Shown here in pieces: positions 51,752 through 60,000 of a stretch of 60,000 nucleotides of DNA. Under the pieces are notes generated by a model. The model searched no databases. It saw nothing but the letters and a program-made list of their open reading frames with translations, and had not been told where the DNA came from. Positions within the stretch are counted from its first letter, which is position 1, and each line of letters begins with the position of its first letter. Origin of the DNA: Symbiodinium natans (taxonomy: Eukaryota > Sar > Dinophyceae > Suessiales > Symbiodiniaceae); NCBI GenBank assembly GCA_905221605.1, contig CAJNDS010001746.1, positions 403,797 to 463,796 on the forward strand. Direction: 5' to 3'. The position numbers and the translations under genes were made by a program.

Positions 51752-54700
51752 AAAAAGAAGTTCTTTCACACACACTTCTTATTCCCCAATGTGGCTCCTC
51801 CTCTGCGCTGCTCCTTGCAGCTTCTTTCGCAACTGAGGTGGCTGGGGCGCTTTACAAGCGAAGCCAGGCTTCGCAATGGCTCTTAATACAACAGCATGGC
51901 CCTTCCTTATTCATTGTTTCTGGGGGAGGGGGTAAGGTGCGTTGCCGGATACCTTTGACATCATTTCAGGGTCGGGACAAGTTACAAGAAGGACCACCCC
52001 CCCCCCCGGCCTCGGTAACATTTTCAAATCGGTCAGTTTTGGTATCGGCCTTTCGCTGGTTCTGTGTTTGTTTTGCCTTGAAGAGTTCCGGGCTTGTCTG
52101 GTTTATTGACTTGTGAGAAGCCCGCTGAAGCACCCTAAACCTCAGGAGCAGTAGGCCTCTGTAAAGAAAGCTGCAGAGTCAAAAGTTATCTTCGCAACAG
52201 CTGGCCTTCCTGGCCTTTCTCTACATCTATCTCACAAGAGTAGTCTTAGCCAGTCTTATTCTAAAATAAGAGTAGCTTTAGTAGTTCCTATTCTACTGTG
52301 GAAAACCTTCTAAAAATACAGAATTTTGCAGAAAAAATCTTCAAAACTGGCGCGCCGCCGCGCCGGACCGGCTTCTCCCGCCTCCACCTTCTCTCAGAGG
52401 TCATAATCAGAGAGCTTTCCCTCCTCCTGAGAGGGGGGGGCAGCTCTCTGGATTACTACCCCTAAAGGTGCCCCGTAACATGGTGATAAAGTTTATAAGG
52501 TGCAGTTATAAGTGCAGTTGTGATAAATATGATTCTTATCTATATATATATATAATACAGGTTCCCTACTAGCAATCTCAGACGGGGCCTTCAAAGCTTC
52601 GGCCTGGAAATCAGTTCCAGAAGAAGAACGAACTCGAAAAAGAAAATTTGTGGCTTTCTCTTCTGCCGCAAAGAAGTTCTCATCTTCTAGCTGAACCTGT
52701 GAGCAAAAAAAAGTTCCAAGCTTCTAAATTCGCAGAAACTTTGCGGCCCAGGCCTTCTCTGCAATGTAACATCCCTGGGGCGTCAGAGCCATATCTGTCT
52801 CTGTTCTCAGATTTAGAGTCTAGAGTAGAGTTTCGGCGGGTGGTTTAGGGTGTTGTTCTGTTTTGTGCCTCCTTCTTTTTCTCTCGCCTTCAGCACGTTA
52901 TTGCACCTCCAAACCTTAGAATCACCACATTACATCGATCCATATATACTGTCGATACAGGATATGAAATGTGACCAAAGTCTTTGGGTAGGTCAGCATG
53001 AGAGCTCCCAGAATCCCCTGAGAGACCCAGAAATGTTACCAGAAAGATTTAGGTGGTCCTAGGCCTTCAGGCCAGGGCCATACAACAGCTTAACGCAGCA
53101 GCCGCAGTTTCGCAACAGCCGGAGTTTCGCAATGCGGATCCTTGTTTTTTGTGCGATGCCTTTTGAAGTGATGTCTTGAGATGGGGAGGTTAAGCGATCC
53201 ATCGCAGCACATGATGGGCCCACATCAAAGTGCCCAGTTCTCAGCTGGCGCTTCTCACTTCATATTCTGTCCATGGTGGGCAATGGCTGGTTGCTTGTGC
53301 GTGACAAAGGCGCCAACGATGGAGGTCTTTGCCGGTGTACTGGAAATGTTTTCTACGGCTGCTTTCTTAATATTCGGTTGGAAGTGCACGTGCTGAGTCG
53401 CAGTGAGGAGGGAAGGAGGGCGGTGCTGTGATGCCCAGGCCGACGTTTCGTGTGTGGTGGCACGCAGCAGACGGACCTTGCAGCCTGGAAGCACTAGGAG
53501 AGAGGCCCGTAAGGTAGCAAAGCCGCATAAAGAGCAGCAGAAAACGGCCGAGCAGCGACAACAGAACTTCGCTTAAAGTGTGCAAAATCTGAGGCCGGCC
53601 TGCTGGAGACGCAGCACTTCTCCAAGGCAGTAGCCTCCGAGATCCGCTGCGGTGCCCAGGACCAACAAAAGAAGAAAGCATAAGTTTGAGATGCTTGAAT
53701 AATTCGAACTCGGAGCGTCAACGAAAAACGCCAACTCAAAATAGGCGCATGTTTGGACGAGGAAAGAAGAAAGAAGAGCTCACAGGGAAAGCAAAGAAAA
53801 GGATGAGCCTTTTTCCGCCACCTTGTTGCCACCTTGTTGCGGCCGAGTGCGGAGGACTTCGGAGGAGATCCCCTCTTCGGCGTCGCCAAGCACTGCCTCG
53901 GCCCTAAGCTGCGGAGGGCAAATCTCGTGGGGCAGACTGTGTGTTGTGTGTGCTGCTCTCTCCCTTTTTTTGTCCGAGCTTCTCTTTGCATCTTGTTACA
54001 TCTTATCCTGCAATACACGATGACGCGCTCTTCTCACGGTGGTCCCAGGCATCTGCGTGCAGCTGTGATGATGCGAGTTGCGCGGTTGGGCCTTGCGGCT
54101 AAACAGGGCACTGTCAGGTCGTAGGCATCCGAAGCCGAAGCTGGCGCAAACTCTCAATCAGTATCTTTTTTTTTTTCTCTCTCTCTCTCTCTGCGGCTCT
54201 CTCTCTGTGTCTCTCTCTCTCTCGCTCTCTCCCTCCCACAAGCTAACCTGGCTCTGAATCTGGCGCTCCTGCGCAGCGCGCTGCAGCGTTGATCGCCCCA
54301 CAGATGCCAGCTCGCGGGGAAAAGAGCGTTCTGACGGAGAGAAGTGTGCTACGACTGCCCGCTTTCGCATTATTGAAGATGCCAACAAAATTCTTGGCGC
54401 TTCAAGGATACAGACATGAAGGCATGAAGGCCAATGAAGGCCAATGAAGGCATGAAGACAATCAAGGCATCAAAGGCGCCGGTGAGCATTGTGTATGACA
54501 GTGCCCCCCGCACCCCTTCACAGCTGCGTATTGCGTATTCGTTGACTTTGGTGGGAGAGTTCTTTCGTTGTGAGAGTTGAGGATGAGTGGAGCCCATGGC
54601 CTGCGCAGTGCGCGCAGTGCGCGGGCGTTTCGGGCGATTGCGAGACCGCAGTGGGCAGCTCGGGGGGCAGCTCTCTGCGCCTCGTGCGCGGCCTCCTGCC

Positions 54701-54904
54701 GAGCGGCGTCCTCGCCCATGTTCAACCGCAGCGCTCAGAACTGCGAGGACCGCCAGGACTGCCAGGACTGCGGGGACTACGACAGTGACTACGAGGATTG
54801 CGGGCACAGTGACGACGGCCATAGCCACTGCAGCCGGGGCCCGCGGTGCCCACGGCTGGCTGCTTTGGCCGTTTTGGCCCGGCCTGCGCCGGAGCCACCT
54901 GCAG
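51752..54904. other. no well-supported gene
   Basis: AT-rich patches near 52230-52560, a weak C-run at 52000, CT repeats at 54176-54230. A short ATG frame at 54019 (MTRSSHGGPRHLRAAVMMRV) looks like a targeting peptide and could be the first exon of the next gene. Cys/Asp-rich frame at 54720-54830 (CEDRQDCQDCGDYDSDYEDC) is noted but unassigned. Confidence 0.35.
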
Positions 54905-55166
54905 ATGTTGCTGCGGTTGATGCACCGCCTGGTGCAGCGACGGGCCGTGCAACCCCTCGGCACAGAGCTCCGGCAGACGTGGCCGCCCACACTCGAGCGT
55001 TGTGGGCCGCGGCTGAAGCCTGCGCAGATACTGGAGGCGCTCGAGCTCACTGCCCTGCTCCGCGAGTCCCTGGCTGGCTTTGCGCCGCTGCTCAGGAGAG
55101 CCAATGCTGAGATCGCTGGACAGCCTAGCAGGCTCGTCCGAATCTTGGATCTTCTGCGTGAGACAG
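54905..55166 (+). CDS. helical-repeat gene exon 1 (as found)
   Basis: Acceptor CCACCTGCAG directly before ATG 54905: MLLRLMHRLVQRRAVQPLGT to LVRILDLLRET. Could be internal with an in-frame Met. GC donor at 55167, phase 1. Confidence 0.6.
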
Positions 55167-58100
55167 GCCGTGACATGCACAACAAAGCACAACAAAGCAC
55201 AGAAAGCACGCAGGTCCGGAAGTCCGGAATGTTCCCCCAAGATCTAGGAAAAAGGAGAGTCTTGAGTCTGCTGTGTCTGCTTCTCCCGCAAGGTGATTCC
55301 CCTGGGGCACGCTTCGCCAGCAGCGCTTTGCAGCTCACGCAGCACTTTGCACGGCGGCTGGACGAGAGCCCTGGAGACTTTGGCTCAGAGGTGCGAGTAC
55401 TGCGTGTGTCTGCTGTGGTCTGCTGTGGTCTGCTGTGGTCTGCTGTGGTCTGCTGTGGTCTGCTGTGGTCTGCTGTGGTCTGCTGTGGTTGGCGGTGGTT
55501 CTGCGGTTGTTGAGGGCAAGGTTAAGACTTTGTCACCTTGTGAGGCTGAATGCCGTACGCAGTGCTTGAAAGAGAGGGAGGTCAGTCACGCTTGTTTTGG
55601 TTGAGACTGGACTTGAGAAGAGGCGCTGGCGGTCTTTTGCTCCTTGGCCAAGAGCGGCCGGGCGGCCTTCCGGAAGCTCAGCGAGGAGTCCCTCTGGCGC
55701 CTTTGTGACCGCGTGGCTGGCCAGGCGAAGCTCAGCCTCCCACTGCAAAGTCTCCAAAGCAAGGCAGAGGAGCCGCGCGAGGCGATGGTGGCAGTGGTGC
55801 CGGCGGCGGAGCTGTTTTGCGCAGTGGCCCGGCTGATCCCCCGAGAGGGTGGCTTGCATCAGCTCGAGCTTCTGTCAGACTTGGGCGGTTTCCTCCGTGA
55901 CCGCACGGACGAGGCCCCTGGACCTGGGAATGCTTTGTGAAAGTTAGTGAAGGGCATGCCCATTATTAAGCAGCCATGTCGGGTGTTCTTGAATGACTGG
56001 CGATCCTCAGACGATGCTAGAGCTCTCGTCGAGCATCTGTCGTTCGATGCAGCTTCCATGTATCCACATATGAACACATCATCACGCCACAAGGTGCTCA
56101 CAATGTGGTGAGCAGAGAAAGCACGCAAAGGTCCTGAAGGGAGGAGTTTGTAACGCTTGTGTAAGAAACGTTTGAGCATGAGACCTAGCTGTAGGAAGAT
56201 GAAAGGCTCTCAGTGGAGCAGGCTGGTACGACAATGCATCAAAAGGTGGCGGCTAAGCTGAGTGAGGTATTTCGGTTCTTAAGCCCACAAACCCACTTGG
56301 CTCCCAAACTTGAATCTTGAGCTTCATGCGCAGGTCCCTGCGGACATGCTGGTGCCACTTGCACGGGTCTTGGGACGGGGAGACCCGTCCGAGGAGTACG
56401 TGTTGCTGCATGCCATCTGCCAGCAAGCGCTGCGAGTAGGGCTTCCAAATGCATCTTCTGCAGCGTCGCTGCTTCTGGTTTGCAGCAGATGGGACTTCTA
56501 CGATGAAGCTGTGTTCACGCTTGCTGCGAGATCGCTCCAAGATGGGGTGCGGCAGATTCCCCTCAGCGTTCTCTGTGATGTGGTCTACTCGGTAAGCAAC
56601 CTTCAAATTCGAGATGCGTTGCCGCTTGATTCCCTGGATGCTCTTTGTGACGATCTGGTACGAAGAGCCCAGGATTTGTCGGAAGGAGATCTTGTGCGTC
56701 TCTCCAGAGGCTTGTTGAAGTTGCGACATCAGCATGAGCCTTTGTTGGCGGCACTCAGGCCCGTAGTGGCAGAGCAGCAGGCAAGAATCCAATCCATCAG
56801 CCTTTGCAACCTCATCAACGTCTTCTCCTACTTTGGAGGCCTTCCCAATGGGGGGAAGTTGCTCGAGACGGCCGTCGGCCGGGCGCGGCGATTGCAGCCG
56901 GTCTCCGTGCAGCACCTCCTCACTGCCCTTTGCCGCCTGCGATGTCCCTCAGACACATCGGAGTCGGAGAACCCCCCGAATTCCTCGAATTCCTCAGAGT
57001 CGGAGTCCTTGCAGCGGCTTTGTCAGCACATCGCCGCCAGCGGAAGTGGTCAGGGAGCACACGAAGTCCGCTTCTCGCCCGTGCAGGCGCTGAGCTCCCT
57101 CTCTGCCCTGGCCCGGCTCCAGCATCGGCACCTGCCCGCGGTGTCCGTGCTCTTGGGCGCCCTGACGGGAGCCCGTGGTGACGGGGCCTCGCCGTGGCTC
57201 TGGGCGCCCTCGCCCTTCCTCTTCCGCTGGCGCCCCGTGCCCAAGACCCGCCGCCTCCCGGAGGCACCGCAGCTGTCAGGACTTTCACTCCCCCAAGTAG
57301 CAATTCTTTTGCGAGAGTTGCTGTGTTTTTTTCTTCTCTCTCTCTCTCTCTCTCGCTGCCTGTGTTTCTCGTGGCAGAGGGGAGTGGGGGGTGGGGGGGG
57401 GGAGCTTGTTGACGTGTAGGGGCTGGACAACTCCCACTGCGTGGAGATCTTGCAGAGCCTGGCCTGGCTGGACCTGAGCAGCCGCGCCACGGTGCAGCTG
57501 ACCGCGGCGCTGCGCCCCGGCAGAGATCTGCCTCGACAAAAGTGGGCTCCTCTTCTCCTCTCCCCCAAGAATCAACTCCATGTGCCTGTTCCTATCATGT
57601 TTTCGGGAGACCAGCTGGCGGGAGGACGAAAAAACAACAGGCTCTCAGAATGACTCTTCCTAAGCACACTTTCATATGCCCTTTCCGGTTCGTTGGCCGA
57701 GGTGCGGGGCACTCTGCCCGTCGCTGCACGAGCTGCGGGCCAAGGAGGTGCTCGTCGTGGCCCGTGCCTTCGCCCCGGAGCGCCTCCCGGACTCTGCCTG
57801 GGAGGAGAGCCTGGAGAGAGCCTGGAGAGAGCGGAAGAGAGAGGAGGGAGAGAGCTCGGCTCCACCTCGCTTTGCAGCTCTTTCACTCACCACTTTTTTT
57901 TCCAACTTTTTTCAGGACCCGGCCGCCTCCCTCTGGCGCGAGAAGGCCCTCGAGCTGTGCCTCGAAAGCTTGCGCCGCCACGAGAGCTTCCTGGACAGCT
58001 CCTGGGTGAGCCTGCTGCCCTTCAAGCCGCTCTGTGAGCATTTGCCATAAGAAATTGACAGAGTTCTCCTCAAATGTAAAACAATGACTTGTGATGGTTC

Positions 58101-58260
58101 AGTGGCCTTTTGTGTGTGATCGTTCACCGAGGCTGCTCTGTCTTCAGGTCAACTTTGGGACCTTCGAGACGCGAGAGTTCCGCGAGTTCCTGAATCCCAT
58201 GCTCTTCAGCAACTCGAGTGAACAAGTTTATCGGCATTCGAGACGAGGGAGATTCGATGG
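54905..58260 (+). CDS. helical-repeat protein gene (FASTK/RAP/OPR-like)
   Basis: Exons 54905-55166, 55293-55390, 55653-55931, 56334-57296, 57420 to about 57524, about 57711-57815, 57916-58005 and from 58148. The first five join in phase. The product is a chain of Leu-rich helix pairs, e.g. LKPAQILEALELTALLRESL, VPLARVLGRGDPSEEYVLLH, ISLCNLINVFSYFGGLPNGG, PVSVQHLLTALCRLRC, HCVEILQSLAWLDLSSRATV and ELRAKEVLVVARAFAPERLP. Such ~35-40 residue repeats are typical of organellar RNA-binding proteins of the FASTK/RAP/OPR type, which are numerous in dinoflagellates and apicomplexans. A C-terminal RAP domain was not recognised, so the assignment is to the repeat class only. Confidence 0.65.
55293..55390 (+). 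CDS. helical-repeat gene exon 2
   Basis: Acceptor CCCGCAAG; DSPGARFASSALQLTQHFAR, RLDESPGDFGSE; GT donor. Phase matches exon 1. Confidence 0.6.
55409..55488 (+). repeat. 10-bp minisatellite, 8 copies
   Basis: Eight perfect TCTGCTGTGG units in the intron just after the exon 2 donor. Confidence 0.95.
55653..55931 (+). CDS. helical-repeat gene exon 3
   Basis: Acceptor TTGGCCAAG; SGRAAFRKLSEESLWRLCDR, VAVVPAAELFCAVARLIPRE, LELLSDLGGFLRDRTDE. GC donor at 55932, phase 0. Confidence 0.65.
55932..56333 (+). other. intron of the helical-repeat gene
   Basis: 402 bp, no coding character. Confidence 0.5.
56334..57296 (+). CDS. helical-repeat gene exon 4 (main)
   Basis: Acceptor ATGCGCAG. 321 codons with six or more helix-pair repeats and a Ser/Asn-rich insert (SESENPPNSSNSSESES). 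Ends LSGLSLPQ at a GT donor. An inner GTAAG at 56591 is probably not used because the frame continues with good repeat sequence (DVVYSVSNLQIRDALPLDSL). Confidence 0.7.
57420..57524 (+). CDS. helical-repeat gene exon 5
   Basis: Acceptor ACGTGTAG; GLDNSHCVEILQSLAWLDLS, SRATVQLTAALRPG. Donor GC at 57520 or GA at 57525. A CT/G-rich intron (57338-57410) precedes it. Confidence 0.6.
57711..57815 (+). CDS. helical-repeat gene exon 6
   Basis: ALCPSLHELRAKEVLVVARA, FAPERLPDSAWEESLE. Borders approximate. Confidence 0.55.
57916..58005 (+). CDS. helical-repeat gene exon 7
   Basis: Strong TTTTTTCAG acceptor and GTGAGC donor; exactly 30 codons, DPAASLWREKALELCLESLR to ESFLDSSW. Confidence 0.65.
58148..58260 (+). 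CDS. helical-repeat gene exon 8 (3' border open)
   Basis: Acceptor TGTCTTCAG in phase 0; VNFGTFETREFREFLNPMLF then SNSSEQV. Either ends at TAA near 58266 or splices out at a GT in GAACAAGTT. Confidence 0.5.
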
Positions 58261-58642
58261 TGATTAAGTGATTGCAAATGCCATGCTCAGCCAGCGAATT
58301 GCAAATGCTAAAAAAATGCCCCTTGAGAGCCCTTCAGGCTTCGCTGAGCGCTTGAGGTGCCTAACGAAGGACGCGGGTTGCTTTGACTTTGTGACAGGAT
58401 TGTGTTCCACCAGCCTATCTGCGTGAGTCTGCATCCTTGCTGGGTCTGAGGAGCAGTGCGATCACAATCGCATGCAACGCGAAGGACTGGAGGAATTGGA
58501 GGATGACCAGGAGACTCTCTCCCTCGCAGAGGCACGGGGTTTTTTTCTCATCCGCCATCATGTTTTGTCCCGTTTTGCCGTGTCGCCATGCATCAAGAAG
58601 CATCAAGAGGTAGCATAATGAAGCACGCGAAAGCACTTTCAG

Positions 58643-58735
58643 GGTCCCCAGATGATTCACGGCTCCAAGTACCGCATCTTTGTGGGAAGCTGCGTGCAAG
58701 ACTTGCCTGCCACTTGCTTGAATAGCTTGAGCGCA
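58643..58735 (+). CDS. unassigned exon
   Basis: Acceptor GCACTTTCAG; GPQMIHGSKYRIFVGSCVQD, LPATCLNSLS. Downstream, a small exon NILSGHSVSSATQVDILCET after CTCTCTCAG at 58858 may follow. Gene identity unknown. Confidence 0.45.
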
Positions 58736-59565
58736 GCTCGAGTCTTCGGGGAGTGTCAGATCTCAGATGTGTTCTTTGCGAAACCGACTGTGAAGCTTTT
58801 TGCATGAAGCTGAGTGTTGCGGTTGAAGCGTTGATCTTTCTCTCAGGCAACATCTTGAGTGGCCACTCGGTATCTTCTGCCACTCAGGTCGACATCCTCT
58901 GCGAGACGAGCGGAGAGAGCGGTTAGGAAATGGTAGTTGTCGCCGGAATGAGGAGACAAAACGCTGTGGATGCCTTTTCTTTCACTTGTTCACTCATTCC
59001 TCTCATGCATCCGCGAACCTGGGCCCTGGACCTCGCATACTCGCATCGTGGGCTCACGGGCATCCGAGTGGCCGCTCCAGTTTCTGCGAAAGGGGGCCCT
59101 GGCCCTGGGCGTGGCCTGCCCGCCATGGACAAGGCAAGGTCTGCATGAGGAAGCCCTGCAGATGGTTTGCGCTTCGGCCGCAGGTGGCGCCGGTGGTTGG
59201 TGGCCTGGCCAGCTTGTGGATGGCCTACAAGGTGGGAGGATGTGGGAGGAGTTTTGCTGCACATGGGGTGTGTTGTGAAGCGCAGTGAGCAGGTCATTCC
59301 AGTGATGTATCGCTGGGAGCTCATCCCTGGTGCTGGGGACCTCAGCTCTCTCCGTCGAAGTGCTAGATGCCACTGATGTCGGTGTATGAATGGCGCATGC
59401 CTGGCGAAGGTTGCCTCAGAGGAGTGGTGGGCCCGAGCAAAGACGATTCGTTATGACCACTACACGGAGGCATTGTAGATGAGTGCTGGTGCTGATCATA
59501 TGCGCGCTTAAATTGCGGCACATCTTTTCAGGGATCGCTGACAATCGCAGTGTGGTGCACTGCAG

Positions 59566-59703
59566 GGCATCGTGTACTCTCCTTATGACACCGGTGAGCC
59601 CATTCGAGAGATGCCCGAGGAGTGCAAAGGCGCTTTTGTTTCTTTGCTTCCACGTGGGAAGTTCTCGATTCCCGAAATTCTCAAACCGCCTGTAGTCGGC
59701 TGA
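59566..59703 (+). CDS. unassigned terminal exon
   Basis: Acceptor CACTGCAG; GIVYSPYDTGEPIREMPEEC, KGAFVSLLPRGKFSIPEILK, PPVVG, TGA at 59701. 45 residues of natural composition. Earlier exons may include a hydrophobic one near 59182-59230 (APVVGGLASLWMAYK). Confidence 0.5.
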   Translation, partial: GIVYSPYDTGEPIREMPEECKGAFVSLLPRGKFSIPEILKPPVVG

Positions 59704-60000
59704 GCACCGTGGAAGCGTCAGGCAAGATGCTCTTGAAACAAAGGCGCGGAGGTTGGAAGCTTCAGAGCGAGATGGAGGAGCATCTTGATTGCTGCCTTGC
59801 TCCTATGCGTCTTTGCCCCATTCCGCCGCTTACCTGTGCCAGGAATAGAGCAGCCCATCAGACGCAGCCACTCTGAACTGGCCATGGATTGCCATCAGTT
59901 GATGTAGGTGTCTTAAGCCTGTACTGGCGTTCTTCCATTCAAGCGACATGTTTGAGACAGTGTGACCCGTATATTGCAAACAGTAAGATCCTCTGCTTCT
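59704..60000. other. no gene seen
   Basis: Unremarkable sequence to the window edge. Confidence 0.5.

Noticed and set aside
54863-54885. Spliced-leader-like GGCCGTTTTGGCCC before ATG 54905
   Set aside because: Only the middle of the leader matches and the 5' third is absent; a GC-rich coincidence is as likely.

Overview
The window reads as nuclear DNA of a dinoflagellate, most likely Symbiodiniaceae or a relative. Support for this: (1) genes are split into short exons whose introns often start with GC, and possibly GA, as well as GT; (2) retroelement proteins carry the zinc-finger gag, DSG protease and PPC-motif methyltransferase-like domains that I recall as abundant in Symbiodinium-type genomes; (3) degenerate TTTAGGG/CCCTAAA telomere-like repeats are scattered through some 10 kb; (4) one gene belongs to the DUF7869-type family that I recall as expanded in these algae. 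No rRNA, tRNA, CRISPR array or bacterial operon was seen. Identification is from motifs and memory only; no database search was run, and all exon borders are inferred from splice dinucleotides plus phase.

Layout. 1-4000 (+): 3' end of a Ty1/Copia-type LTR element (end of reverse transcriptase, RNase H, a separate Lys/Glu-rich zinc-finger ORF, polypurine tract and probable 229-bp 3' LTR). 4001-6004 (+): a second retroelement fragment with a PPCG/ENP methyltransferase-like domain, cut off where reverse transcriptase would be expected. 5951-7879 (-): a Gln/Pro/Gly-rich multi-exon gene ending in a C2H2-like finger. 8109-14454 (-): a 15-exon DUF7869-type gene with a 1.4-kb repeat-filled intron. 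14640-18438 (-): decayed gag-protease-methyltransferase part of another retroelement, directly upstream of the DUF7869 gene on the same strand. 18.4-25.7 kb is gene-poor with three small candidate genes or pseudogenes on the minus strand. 25.7-29.0 kb (+) has five or more unassigned exons.

30.0-35.6 kb is a repeat belt: a degenerate TGAGGG array, a ~880-bp CA-rich tract, AT tracts and a 42-bp minisatellite with open reading frames. 35.8-46.2 kb carries telomere-like repeats that switch strand every few hundred bases; tiny plus-strand exons (coiled-coil, then Gly/Tyr-rich) lie between them, as if the repeats fill the introns. 46.9-48.9 kb has further plus-strand exons. 49.65-51.75 kb (+) is a DXD glycosyltransferase gene of the GT32/Gly_transf_sug type. 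54.9-58.2 kb (+) is a long helical-repeat protein gene (FASTK/RAP/OPR-like), followed by exons of a further unassigned gene to 59.70 kb.

The clearest points for follow-up are the retroelement/DUF7869 junction, the two different PPC-type methyltransferase-like domains carried by retroelements, the extra zinc-finger ORF placed after RNase H in the Copia element, the 42-bp/14-residue repeat, and the exon-in-telomere-repeat region.
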